Under the pieces are notes generated by a model. It made no database searches, was not told where the DNA came from, and saw only the letters and a list, made by a program, of their open reading frames with translations. Positions 26,835 to 34,187 of a stretch of DNA of 34,325 nt are shown piece by piece. A program made the position numbers and the translations under genes. Within the stretch, counting starts at the first letter, position 1, and every line of letters starts with the position of its first letter. Origin of the DNA: JAJDFU01 sp964641965 (lineage in GTDB: Bacteria; Bacteroidota; Bacteroidia; Chitinophagales; Saprospiraceae). The DNA lies in contig CAZXLD010000051.1 in the NCBI GenBank assembly GCA_964641965.1, positions 1 through 34,325 of the forward strand, read 5' to 3'.

Positions 26835-27512
26835 ATGGATACCGTATTCCTTTCCTATCATTTTGATCCGGAACCTCGTCTATGGGCGGCTTATGTGGAG
26901 AGCCTGGTTCAGAGCCATGGGTTAAAGGTCGAGACAGGAGAGCATCTTGCAGGCGGGCAGTTGACTCAAACCGTAAAAGAAAAAATTGATGCGGCAGATG
27001 CCTTGATTTATTTACTCACCAAACGCGACGAGGGCAAAACGAACGATTGGGTAAAATTAGAGGCTGCTCTGGCATATGAGCAAGGAAAACCTCTGATCGG
27101 TCTGATCGAAAATGGGGTTGCTCCTATTGCTCCGTTGCAATCGTATGAGTATATTCCATTCGAGGATATTAATTCAGTAGACCTTTGGATTAAATTGTCT
27201 ACTACGCTGGGGGAATGGAAATTTAGGAGTGGACGTACCGTGGTGGCTATACTGGAACCGGATGAGGTTGCAGAATCCATTGAAGAAGCAGGGATTGACT
27301 ACGCCGCAGTAGAATATCGGACCTATGACCCTCAGTTTAATAAAACTGATTGGAAGCCTGGAATGTTAAAATCAACGCCAGGTGGAGTTAGTGTTCGTCT
27401 ACCAGGTATTCAGTCCGATAATGATATAGAAATTCGGGTAACTACGCCCAGGCAGACTTGGCGGTCTAAAGTGATCAATCAAACTTTGAGAGTAGCTTTA
27501 CAACATGCTTAA
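26835..27512 (+). CDS. TIR domain protein with uncharacterised C-terminal domain
   Basis: A 225-residue cytosolic protein. Residues 2-105 form a TIR fold: VFLSYHFDPEPR (strand A and A-loop), AAYVESLVQSHGLKVETG, IDAADALIYLLTKRDE (strand C-like) and NDWVKLEAALAYEQGKPLIGLI, where Glu76 sits at the position of the catalytic Glu of TIR NADases (compare SxWxxxE). Residues about 130-225 are a separate part, rich in predicted strands (TVVAILEP, VEYRTYD, GVSVRLPG, IEIRVTTP), that I do not recognise. It overlaps the pYEATS-TIR gene by 8 bp, so the two are translationally coupled and probably act together. NAD-degrading or nucleotide-signal function is inferred from the fold. Confidence 0.85.
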   Translation: MDTVFLSYHFDPEPRLWAAYVESLVQSHGLKVETGEHLAGGQLTQTVKEKIDAADALIYLLTKRDEGKTNDWVKLEAALAYEQGKPLIGLIENGVAPIAPLQSYEYIPFEDINSVDLWIKLSTTLGEWKFRSGRTVVAILEPDEVAESIEEAGIDYAAVEYRTYDPQFNKTDWKPGMLKSTPGGVSVRLPGIQSDNDIEIRVTTPRQTWRSKVINQTLRVALQHA

Positions 27513-28233
27513 AACAGAAAATAAATATAAAATTGGTCAGAATGCCCAACGGCAAAATTCGCACCGTAAAAGTTATGACTGGTGCATCTGGCTGGAAGAG
27601 GAAGCTGATGTGTTGGCTGCCATCGACTCGGTTGAATATTACCTGCATCCTAGCTTCAGGCAACGGGTCCATGTTATGACCAATCGGGAGGAAAAGTTCA
27701 AATTATGTGCTATTGGGTGGGGAGAGTTCATGATTGATATTCATGTACAGGAAGTTTCCGGCCAGGTCATTAAGATGGAACATTGGTTGGTGTTGGGAGA
27801 CGATTACACGCATGTTTCCAAGTTCTCCGGCCTGAAAGCCCAACCCGATTTGACAGGTAGGCCCAAGCGGGTTTTCCTATCCTACACCGCATTCAGTTCG
27901 AAGTATGCGGAAGAATTGGAGTCCCAATTAAAGGGAGAAGGTGTGGAAGTGCATTCCAATCGAGAGTTGGAAGCCGGGCGACAGATCGTCGAGCAAACCC
28001 GCCAAGCTATAGCGGATTCTGACGCTGTGATAGCTTTTGTTTCGCCCATTGAAAATCGGGTTCAGGGCCTCGAATTGGCGATGGCTGAGGAATTACAACG
28101 GCAAATTATCCCGGTAACAGTAGGAGAGTACAAGTATCCCAACCATAAGAAAATCCGTGCCAAAGGCCTGCTCAAGGTGGATGATAGCAAGCAGATTTCC
28201 AAGCTGAGGAAAAAAATTACCAAGCTGCTTTAA
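27505..28233 (+). CDS. pYEATS-TIR fusion protein
   Basis: 242 residues, no signal peptide. Residues about 22-100 match the prokaryotic YEATS (pYEATS) pattern: YDWCIWLEEEADVLAAIDSV, VEYYLHPSF, EEKFKLCAIGWGEFMIDIHV and HWLVLGD. The aromatic/GWG elements are what link it to YEATS domains, which bind acylated lysines in eukaryotes; pYEATS ligands are unknown. Residues 120-240 are a second TIR domain (KRVFLSYTAFSSKYAEELESQL, SDAVIAFVSP) with Glu190 in LELAMAEEL at the catalytic position. Known: Burroughs and colleagues (2015) proposed pYEATS as part of nucleotide-centred conflict systems. A joint role with the upstream TIR gene is inferred. Confidence 0.82.
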   Translation: MLKTENKYKIGQNAQRQNSHRKSYDWCIWLEEEADVLAAIDSVEYYLHPSFRQRVHVMTNREEKFKLCAIGWGEFMIDIHVQEVSGQVIKMEHWLVLGDDYTHVSKFSGLKAQPDLTGRPKRVFLSYTAFSSKYAEELESQLKGEGVEVHSNRELEAGRQIVEQTRQAIADSDAVIAFVSPIENRVQGLELAMAEELQRQIIPVTVGEYKYPNHKKIRAKGLLKVDDSKQISKLRKKITKLL

Positions 28234-28437
28234 GTGAGGGCATTTCTGTATTCGAAGAAGTTCCAGTAAGTAAAGGCAGTAGCCGGCTACTTGATGTTCA
28301 ATGCGCGTTTCACGGATGCTAATGGTGTACTTTACCTGTGATTGTGCCATTTACACATTTTCCAAAACCCAAAAGTGGACATTGAAAATCCAGATCGCTA
28401 TTTGCCACTCGCTGCGCGTTGCTAGCGCCAAGGGCGC

Positions 28438-28504
28438 GATGGACGATGGACGATGGACGGTACACGGTACACGGTGGACGGTACACGGTACACGGCGCAC
28501 GGAC
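28438..28504 (+). repeat. 7-bp tandem repeat (nine units plus 4 bases)
   Basis: Units in order: GATGGAC three times, GGTACAC twice, GGTGGAC, GGTACAC twice, GGCGCAC, then GGAC. All keep a 7-base length with G at position 1 and C at position 7, so only the middle bases vary. On the minus strand it reads GTGTACC and GTCCATC. Confidence 0.92.
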
Positions 28505-28524
28505 AACCTATATCAGGGACGTTC

Positions 28525-28573
28525 TCCATCTGCCACTCATCACTCCGCATTCGCCATTTGATATTGGTCATTC
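28525..28573 (+). repeat. Heptad run of the NNCA[CT]T[CT] kind
   Basis: Seven consecutive 7-base units: TCCATCT, GCCACTC, ATCACTC, CGCATTC, GCCATTT, GATATTG, GTCATTC. It ends a few bases before the stop codon of the dihydrofolate reductase gene. The same unit type fills 30738-30835. Confidence 0.8.
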
Positions 28574-28575
28574 GA

Positions 28576-29073
28576 CTAAGTCTTTTTTCGTACATATTCG
28601 TTGAGGTAAAAAGCATGGGAGTGGTTCGCATCGGCCGGGTGGAAGCGAGAGGAGACCTCCTTCCATTCCGACCAATCTACTTCCGGGAAAAAAGTATCGC
28701 CTTCAATGGCCTCATCCACTAAGGTCAGATACATTTTATCAGCAAATGCTATAGCGTCTTCAAACACACTTCCCCCACCCAGGATAAATGTTTCAGGTTC
28801 TGCTTGGGTTATTTGCAGCGCTTCTTGCAAAGATCTGGCTCGCTCACAAGTATTACAGAGGTCAAAGTTCTGTTGTGTGGAGAGAATGATATTCCGATGA
28901 GAAGACAACAGCTTATCCTCTGATAAATAGCTAAGCTTTCCCATTATAAAAGCTTTGCCGGCCGTAATCTTTCGGAAATTTTCATGATCATCCGGCAGAC
29001 TCCATGGTAATACATTGTTTTTACCAATAACCCGATTCTTTGCCATAGCGGCAATTAAGGAGACAATAGACAT
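28576..29073 (-). CDS. folA: Dihydrofolate reductase
   Basis: 165 residues, the usual bacterial length. IAAMAKNRVIGKNNVLPWSLPDD covers the first strand, the Met20-type loop and the catalytic acid (Asp29). Then follow the helix ENFRKITAGKAFIMG and the NADPH loop FILGGGSVFEDAI (GGGxxF, family pattern GGxxIY). The last strands carry LTLVDEAIEGDTFFPEVDW, matching D..F.P. The enzyme reduces dihydrofolate to tetrahydrofolate with NADPH. The helix after MG reads KLSYLSE where most relatives have RKTYESI, a local departure. No thymidylate synthase gene is adjacent. Its 3' end meets the heptad repeat locus. Confidence 0.95.
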   Translation of the reverse strand: MSIVSLIAAMAKNRVIGKNNVLPWSLPDDHENFRKITAGKAFIMGKLSYLSEDKLLSSHRNIILSTQQNFDLCNTCERARSLQEALQITQAEPETFILGGGSVFEDAIAFADKMYLTLVDEAIEGDTFFPEVDWSEWKEVSSRFHPADANHSHAFYLNEYVRKKT

Positions 29074-29159
29074 GGGAAGCTATTTAGGGACGTGGTTGGT
29101 GTGGGTTGATGACAATAAATAAGCTAAAACGGTATAGGTGTTCAAATCTGGAGTGTATC

Positions 29160-29528
29160 CTATTTGTGATGACCATCAAACATTTCAAAGTTGATGGTAT
29201 ATCCACTTGGATCTTTTACCGAGAAGGAGGTAGCTCCGCAAGGGGTGATGTGGGGGGAATCCAAGGTTTCCATTTTTGCCTTTACCTCCGTGTAGGTGGT
29301 CATTATATCGCTCACGTCAACATTCAAATGGAAAGAAGCAGTTTGGAGCGGGTTCCGCGTTTCTTTAAAAGAGAGAAAAAAGCCATCCCGTTCCATTTTA
29401 GCCCAGTCCAATTTGCCATCCTCAACTTCCTCTGCAATGGGCTTGAAGCCCAGGATTAGTTTATAGAAATCGAATGTTTTCTGGGCATTTGAAACCATGA
29501 GTTCGGTGGTGATGTGATTGGGTCGCAT
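29160..29528 (-). CDS. VOC family protein (second copy)
   Basis: 122 residues. TTELMVSNAQKTFDFYKLILGFKPI is the first beta-alpha-beta unit, LDWAKMERDGFFLSFKE the middle strands, ASFHLNVDVSDIMTTYTEVKAKM the second unit, and SFSVKDPSGYTINFEMFD the closing strand, with Glu in NFEMF at the usual metal position. The FHLN His is a second candidate ligand. Only about a fifth of the residues look shared with the VOC protein at 5074-5433, so they are not recent duplicates. Substrate unknown. It stands alone, 86 bp from the dihydrofolate reductase gene and 95 bp from the pirin gene. Confidence 0.87.
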   Translation of the reverse strand: MRPNHITTELMVSNAQKTFDFYKLILGFKPIAEEVEDGKLDWAKMERDGFFLSFKETRNPLQTASFHLNVDVSDIMTTYTEVKAKMETLDSPHITPCGATSFSVKDPSGYTINFEMFDGHHK

Positions 29529-29623
29529 AGGCTCTGGAAATTAAATAGATATAGCCCTCCAAGAATAATCCTTGAAGGGAAGGAAGACAACTTGAAGGGC
29601 TATTACCTACTATAATTGGAAAG

Positions 29624-30517
29624 TTAATTTAAGGCCATAGGTACTTCCATCACCAGCACCTTAGTATCCGATTCAGCTTTCAATTCAATGGAATCTGTTT
29701 CCCAAACCCCCAACCCATCTCTTTTTTCGAGTTGGTGCCCGGCAACCGTTACTCTTCCTTTCAACACAAAGATATACACACCATTGGTTTTGTCTTTCAG
29801 GTCATACGTAATCGCCGTACCTGCATCCAAATCACCCATGTGAAACCAAGCCTGTTGGTGCACCCATACCCCTTCGTCATCTGCATTGGGTGAGAGTACC
29901 TGTTGCAGTTGATTCCTCATTTTTTTGTGCTCCAATGTAATCTGATCGTATCGGGGCTCCACGCCTTGCTTGTTGGGGAACATCCAGATCTGGAGGAATT
30001 TTACCTCTTTATCGGTATTTTTATTGTACTCACTGTGAAAAATCCCGGTACCCGCGCTCATCACCTGTACATCACCCTGGCGAATAACCGCCTGATTCCC
30101 CATACTATCTTTGTGTTCGAGATCGCCTTCCAAGGGGATGGAAATGATTTCCATGTTATCGTGGGGGTGCGTTCCAAATCCTCGACCAGGGGCAACGCGG
30201 TCGTCATTGAGCACGCGTAGTACCCCAAAATTCATTCGCTCAGGATTGTAGTAGTTGGCAAAGCTGAATGAATGGTGGGAATCGAGCCATCCGTGGTTGG
30301 CATGTCCTCTCGTGCTGGCTTTATGCAATACAGTTTTCATAGTTCTGATCTCTTTATTTGGTAAATGGTTAAACCCTACTTGTTCCAAAAGTTGGTTGTA
30401 GGTGGACTTCCTCGGTTCACTTTTCAAAGTAGCAGTACCTGTGGCAATGCCCAGTGCACTTAGCAGTGTTCGACGAAGGAAACGTTTACGATTCATAACC
30501 TTAATTTCGTTTTCCAT
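29624..30517 (-). CDS. Pirin family protein with N-terminal Tat-like export signal
   Basis: 297 residues. Residues 1-59 precede the usual pirin start (ATG of MKTVLHKASTRGHAN at 30340). This extension is NRKRFLRRTLLSALGIATGTAT, with paired arginines and a hydrophobic stretch like a Tat signal, then GFNHLPN. Many Bacteroidota pirins carry the same extension, so it is taken as real. The first cupin has THPHDNMEIISIPLEGDLEHKDS and QVMSAGTGIFHSEYN, with metal ligands His118, His120, His162 and Glu164 by family pattern. The second cupin is degenerate (VAGHQLEKRDGLGVWE). Pirins have quercetinase activity or bind metal in regulation; here a periplasmic oxygenase-like role is inferred. Confidence 0.87.
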   Translation of the reverse strand: MENEIKVMNRKRFLRRTLLSALGIATGTATLKSEPRKSTYNQLLEQVGFNHLPNKEIRTMKTVLHKASTRGHANHGWLDSHHSFSFANYYNPERMNFGVLRVLNDDRVAPGRGFGTHPHDNMEIISIPLEGDLEHKDSMGNQAVIRQGDVQVMSAGTGIFHSEYNKNTDKEVKFLQIWMFPNKQGVEPRYDQITLEHKKMRNQLQQVLSPNADDEGVWVHQQAWFHMGDLDAGTAITYDLKDKTNGVYIFVLKGRVTVAGHQLEKRDGLGVWETDSIELKAESDTKVLVMEVPMALN

Positions 30518-30845
30518 ACAAAGATCGGTTCCTTTCTAACCGGATAAAATGTGAAAATGGAAGCGGTGTATGCGAAAATGGAAGATTGTGAAGCTATGGA
30601 TGCTTGTTGCTGGATGCTCGAAACTCGATACTGGATACGCGATACACGATACGAACACTCGCCACTTGAAATTTGGCATTTCCCAATTAATGAATAATCG
30701 AAAATTGGACATTAAAAATTGAAAATCCAGACCGCTCCACATTTGCCATTCCGCACTCGTCATTCCACACTCCACACTCCACACTCCACATTCGCAATTC
30801 GCCACTTGCCATTCGCCACTTGCAATTCCGCATTCAATACCAGGG
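30518..30845. other. Intergenic region between pirin and AraC genes, almost wholly heptad repeat
   Basis: 328 bp, of which 287 are the heptad array. Only the 31 bp before it and about 10 bp after it are not repeat. The ORF 30536-30940 on the minus strand crosses it and is an artefact of periodicity. A promoter for the pirin gene must lie either in the repeat or in 30518-30548. Confidence 0.7.
30549..30835 (+). repeat. Continuous 7-bp-period array, 41 units
   Basis: The sequence can be cut without a gap into 41 heptads. Blocks drift in sequence but keep phase: AATGGAA type (30549-30597), CGATACT type such as GGATGCT, CGAAACT, GGATACG, CGATACA (30598-30653), GCCACTT/GAAATTT type (30654-30688), AATTGAA type (30689-30730), then CACACTC/GCCATTC type (30731-30835) in which CACACTC occurs three times in a row from 30766. 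A 14-base sequence recurs 21 bp (three units) apart at 30550 and 30571. Confidence 0.85.
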
Positions 30846-31709
30846 TTATTGGCGAGGCCCATCCGCAGTTTGCCGAAAGGTAGTAGGTGGCATTCCGGTG
30901 CAGGTTTTAAAGAAGTGGCTGAAATACAGTGGGTCTTCAAAGCCTAATTCGAAAGCAATTTCCTTAATGTGTTTCTCCGTGTAGAGTAGCTCGCGTTTCG
31001 CATTCAGGATGATTTTCTCCTGAATAACTTCCTTGGCAGTTTGACCGAGTAAGGATTTCACGACCTGGTTCAGGTATTTGGGCGAGATGTAAAGCTGCTC
31101 GGCATAGTCGGAAGTTTTATGCCATTCGTTAAAATGGGTGGCTACCATTTCTTTAAAAGCTTTCAGTAGCCGGTGGCCACTGTCATTGGGTTCGGCAGGG
31201 CCTCGGTTGAGCACACATTCCTGGTTGCAATACACCAAAAATAATTTGAGGTAGGCGCTCAAAGCTGCAATCTGAAAGGAGATCTCCGATTGATACGCTT
31301 CTTCCATTAAAGGCAACAACACATCCAGTTTCCGGGCTACTTCCGGTCCGATTCGAACAGGGGGGCGCTCCTCGAAAGTATTAAATAGATTGATCTCTGA
31401 AATGAAGTCTTCACTAATATGGTGGTGTAGTAGGAATTCTTTAGTGAAAGAAATAACCCATCCTCTGGGTTTTCCGACGGGACGAACCTGATGTACCTGA
31501 CCAGGGCTGACAAAAAAGACTTCCTGGGGCTCCAGCGGATAGGCCTTAAAATCAATTTGGTGTATTCCTTGGGCCTGTATTACATAAATTACCGTATAGT
31601 AGTCATGGCGATGAGGCTGATCGATTTGTCCGTCGGCCTGTTCAGAGATAGCTTCCATATGTTGAATCCGGATGGATGTACCCAAATGCGCTCGTAATGG
31701 AAGAGACAC
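30846..31709 (-). CDS. AraC family transcriptional regulator (cupin sensor plus HTH)
   Basis: 287 residues. Residues about 15-170 are an AraC-type cupin sensor (PHRHDYYTVIYVIQAQGIHQID, VFFVSPGQVHQVRP). The C-terminal 100 residues hold two helix-turn-helix units: SDYAEQLYISPKYLNQVVKSLLGQTAKEVI and IKEIAFELGFEDPLYFSHFFKTCTGMPPTTFRQ, the AraC signature. Start is a GTG at 31709; an ATG at 31658 (MEAISEQ) would still keep the sensor. It is divergent from the phosphatase gene with a 110-bp gap holding a palindrome. Ligand and targets unknown; regulation of the phosphatase or pirin gene is possible but unproven. Confidence 0.92.
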   Translation of the reverse strand: MSLPLRAHLGTSIRIQHMEAISEQADGQIDQPHRHDYYTVIYVIQAQGIHQIDFKAYPLEPQEVFFVSPGQVHQVRPVGKPRGWVISFTKEFLLHHHISEDFISEINLFNTFEERPPVRIGPEVARKLDVLLPLMEEAYQSEISFQIAALSAYLKLFLVYCNQECVLNRGPAEPNDSGHRLLKAFKEMVATHFNEWHKTSDYAEQLYISPKYLNQVVKSLLGQTAKEVIQEKIILNAKRELLYTEKHIKEIAFELGFEDPLYFSHFFKTCTGMPPTTFRQTADGPRQ

Positions 31710-31768
31710 AGGTAAAAGCGTTATGAGATTTTCAGGAAAGTATACATAAACTTAAAGATAACTGTCCT

Positions 31769-31780
31769 CAACAATTGTTG
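31769..31780. promoter_or_regulatory. Perfect 12-base palindrome in the AraC/phosphatase divergent promoter region
   Basis: CAACAATTGTTG, 40 bp before the phosphatase start and 60 bp before the AraC gene start. Position and symmetry fit an operator. AraC proteins more often bind direct repeats, so another dimeric repressor is also possible. Confidence 0.35.
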
Positions 31781-31819
31781 GTTTATTCCCATTTTCCGTC
31801 TATAAAAACCATATAAACC

Positions 31820-32935
31820 ATGCTAAATCGAATCCTGCAGCTATTGATATTATCCTCCAATATTGCACTCCTTATTGGTTGCCAGCCCCAAAAAATGACC
31901 TACACCAAGGTGCCCGATCGGGCAAGGAATGTGATTTTCCTGATTGGCGACGGCATGGGATTAGCCCAGTTGAGCACGGTCTACTATTTTCACGATGACA
32001 GTACTCATGTCCCGGCTTTTTCCCGTATTCGACATATAGGATTTCACCAGAATGCACCGATAGATTCAAAAATCACAGATTCGGCTGCTGGAGCAACAGC
32101 CTTCTCCACGGGATATAAAACCTATAACAACGCGATTGGCGTCGATGCGGATACTGTAGCTCGCGCCACTATATTGGAAATGGCTGCTGGAAGAGGGATG
32201 AAAACAGGGGTTATTGCTACTTCCAGCATTACCCATGCGACTCCCGCTTCCTTCTATGCACACATCGAAAATCGGAAGTTAGAAGAGGGGATTGCCGGTC
32301 AGTTGGTAAAAGCGCCTGTTCATTATTTTGCAGGTGGCGGAAAACAGTACTTTTTTGAACGAAAGGACAGCCTTGACCTTATGCCAGATCTGGAAAAGGA
32401 AGGGTTGAAGGTAGATACTCAAGCATTGGCATCGACTCCTTTAGCCAAAGGCAAACGTTATGGCTTCCTGTTGGCCGATGATGGGATGCCCATGATGTCT
32501 GAAGGTCGTGGCGACTTCTTGCCAAAGGCCACTCAACAGGCGTTGGATTTTCTGGGTAAAGACGGAGAAGGGTTTTTTCTTATGGTAGAAGGCTCTCAAA
32601 TCGATTGGGGCGGTCATGCTAACGATGCAGACTATATTATTCAGGAAATGATGGACTTTGAAAAGGTGGTTGCTCTAGCCCTGGATTTTGCAGACAAAAA
32701 TCCGAATACACTCGTCTTAATTACCGCCGACCATGAAACAGGAGGGCTTTCTCTTTCGGCTCCTGAAGTGTATGGCAGAAGAGATTATCAGGGGATAAAT
32801 CCAACCTTCTCTACAGGTGGTCACTCGGCTTCCCTGATCCCGGTAATGGCATATGGTCCTGGTGCAGAACGGTTTAACGGCTTCTACCAGAATAACGATA
32901 TTTTTGGCAAGCTAAAAGGGGCTATAGGGATGTAA
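31820..32935 (+). CDS. Alkaline phosphatase lipoprotein
   Basis: 371 residues. Signal MLNRILQLLILSSNIALLIGC has a lipobox with Cys21. The mature enzyme has VIFLIGDGMG with metal ligand Asp44, the nucleophile motif DSAAGATAFSTG (Ser88), THATPASFYAH (metal-site His), VEGSQIDWGGHAND (Glu, Asp and His ligands), ITADHETGGLSL (Asp-His-Glu) and STGGHSA (His). All catalytic and metal-binding elements are present. It lacks the extra loops of E. coli PhoA, as other short Bacteroidota members do. It hydrolyses phosphomonoesters in the periplasm or on the surface, releasing phosphate. No Pho box could be identified with confidence. Confidence 0.94.
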   Translation: MLNRILQLLILSSNIALLIGCQPQKMTYTKVPDRARNVIFLIGDGMGLAQLSTVYYFHDDSTHVPAFSRIRHIGFHQNAPIDSKITDSAAGATAFSTGYKTYNNAIGVDADTVARATILEMAAGRGMKTGVIATSSITHATPASFYAHIENRKLEEGIAGQLVKAPVHYFAGGGKQYFFERKDSLDLMPDLEKEGLKVDTQALASTPLAKGKRYGFLLADDGMPMMSEGRGDFLPKATQQALDFLGKDGEGFFLMVEGSQIDWGGHANDADYIIQEMMDFEKVVALALDFADKNPNTLVLITADHETGGLSLSAPEVYGRRDYQGINPTFSTGGHSASLIPVMAYGPGAERFNGFYQNNDIFGKLKGAIGM

Positions 32936-32983
32936 AAGGAATTGAAAAATGGGCTTATCTGAAAAGAACGATTAAGAAGTATT

Positions 32984-34108
32984 TTATCCATTTCCGAAGT
33001 GAACAGCTCCGCCTACTGAATCACGACTGGCTCCGGTAACAGAAGAAAATACATTGTGAATATTTTCCAACCGTAAGACGGCCATTAAGGCCATAAGTGC
33101 CGCTTCTTTGAAATTTATTTGATCGGTCTGGGGGAGTACGATTTCGATTCCCAGGGGATCCAGTTTCTCCTGAAGTCGCCGCATCAAAAACGTGTTGTGA
33201 ACACCTCCTCCGGTTACAAAAAGTTTAAATGCCCTTTGAGTCCTGGCTTCGTGTTGCGTAAGTTGGGTTAAGCTGCGTTGTATTTGGTGGCTGATATGTT
33301 CTACAGCTGTTCGCAGTTGGTCAGGCACCGAAAGCGGAGTCAATTCTAATTTTGCCAATAGTTTTTCTTTACTCCAGGCATTATCCAGTGATTTGGGGAA
33401 GGGATCCTGGTAAAAGTCCTCCCTATTCCACTGCTCAAGTATGGAGTCATTTACCCAACCGGTACTTGCCAATGCACCTTGGTCGTCATACTCCATTTTC
33501 GCTTTCCGGGCAATAGGATCGAGGATCTGGTTGGCCGGACAAATATCAAAGGCCATGGTACGATCCGTTTCCATCGCCGTTACATTTGCAATGCCGCCCA
33601 AATTGAGGTAAAAGTCGTAACCCGGGTATAGGTAGAGATCCGCAGCAGGAGCCATGGGAGCGCCTTGCCCGCCTAATGCTACATCTTGACCCCGGAAATC
33701 GGAAACTGTTGTAATTCCTGTTAGTGCAGCCAGCGCTGCCCCACTACCAACTTGAGTCGTAAACCCTTGATCCGGATAATGAAAAAGCGTGTGCCCATGA
33801 AAACCAATGACTTTGGGAGTCTCTTCCAAATGCTGTAGAAATTGATGAACCACCTTTCCACAATAATGACCGTATTGATGGTTTACCTGAACAAATTCCA
33901 ATGCTGAAGCAGTTGGTAGACTGGTAAGCTTTATTTTCCATTCGGGGTCCAGTGGGTAGGTATTTGCCGAAACCATGGACCAGGTTGGGATCGAAAAACC
34001 GGATTTCCGGGTCTCCACCTCAAACTGACAAAGCGCCAGGTCCAAGCCATCCATCGAACTACCTGACATAATCCCTAAAGCTGATATGGAAATAGTTTTG
34101 CGTTGCAT
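32984..34108 (-). CDS. anmK: Anhydro-N-acetylmuramic acid kinase
   Basis: 374 residues, the normal length. ALGIMSGSSMDGLDLALC is the family's ATP-binding signature, IGFHGHTLFHYP follows, then VSDFRGQDVALGGQGAPMAPAAD with the catalytic Asp, YLNLGGIANVT, and LFVTGGGVHNTFLMRRL with the second ATP-binding glycines. Known reaction: cleavage of the 1,6-anhydro ring and phosphorylation of anhMurNAc to MurNAc-6-phosphate in peptidoglycan recycling. The usual partner MurQ (etherase) is not visible in this window. Convergent with the phosphatase gene. Confidence 0.95.
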   Translation of the reverse strand: MQRKTISISALGIMSGSSMDGLDLALCQFEVETRKSGFSIPTWSMVSANTYPLDPEWKIKLTSLPTASALEFVQVNHQYGHYCGKVVHQFLQHLEETPKVIGFHGHTLFHYPDQGFTTQVGSGAALAALTGITTVSDFRGQDVALGGQGAPMAPAADLYLYPGYDFYLNLGGIANVTAMETDRTMAFDICPANQILDPIARKAKMEYDDQGALASTGWVNDSILEQWNREDFYQDPFPKSLDNAWSKEKLLAKLELTPLSVPDQLRTAVEHISHQIQRSLTQLTQHEARTQRAFKLFVTGGGVHNTFLMRRLQEKLDPLGIEIVLPQTDQINFKEAALMALMAVLRLENIHNVFSSVTGASRDSVGGAVHFGNG

Positions 34109-34187
34109 CGGTTTAATTTGCTAATGAGGTAAATGCGTTAAATGCGAATTGGGCATATCTCGACTGAAGACATGAATACACCGGCCA

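Larger units (their letters stand above)
28234..28575. other. Intergenic region made largely of heptanucleotide repeats
   Basis: 342 bp between the TIR operon and the 3' end of the dihydrofolate reductase gene. Frames here (28301-28722 on either strand) encode only repeats such as YTVHG and are artefacts. Contents: the perfect 14-base palindrome AGTAGCCGGCTACT (28278-28291), whose core recurs at 14874-14885; a segment related to the heptad array at 30549-30835 (28346-28410); GC-rich spacer (28411-28437); the tight heptad tandem (28438-28504); and a second heptad run (28525-28573). Confidence 0.65.

Noticed and set aside
28301..28722. Frames encoding YTVHG-type repeats on both strands
   Set aside because: They result from the 7-bp repeat (21 bases give seven codons) and run into folA antisense.
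30738..30835. Possible CRISPR array
   Set aside because: The period is 7 bases with no spacers, and no cas gene is present.
34109..34187. tRNA or small RNA gene in the gap upstream of anmK
   Set aside because: No cloverleaf or strong stem is visible in the 79 bp.
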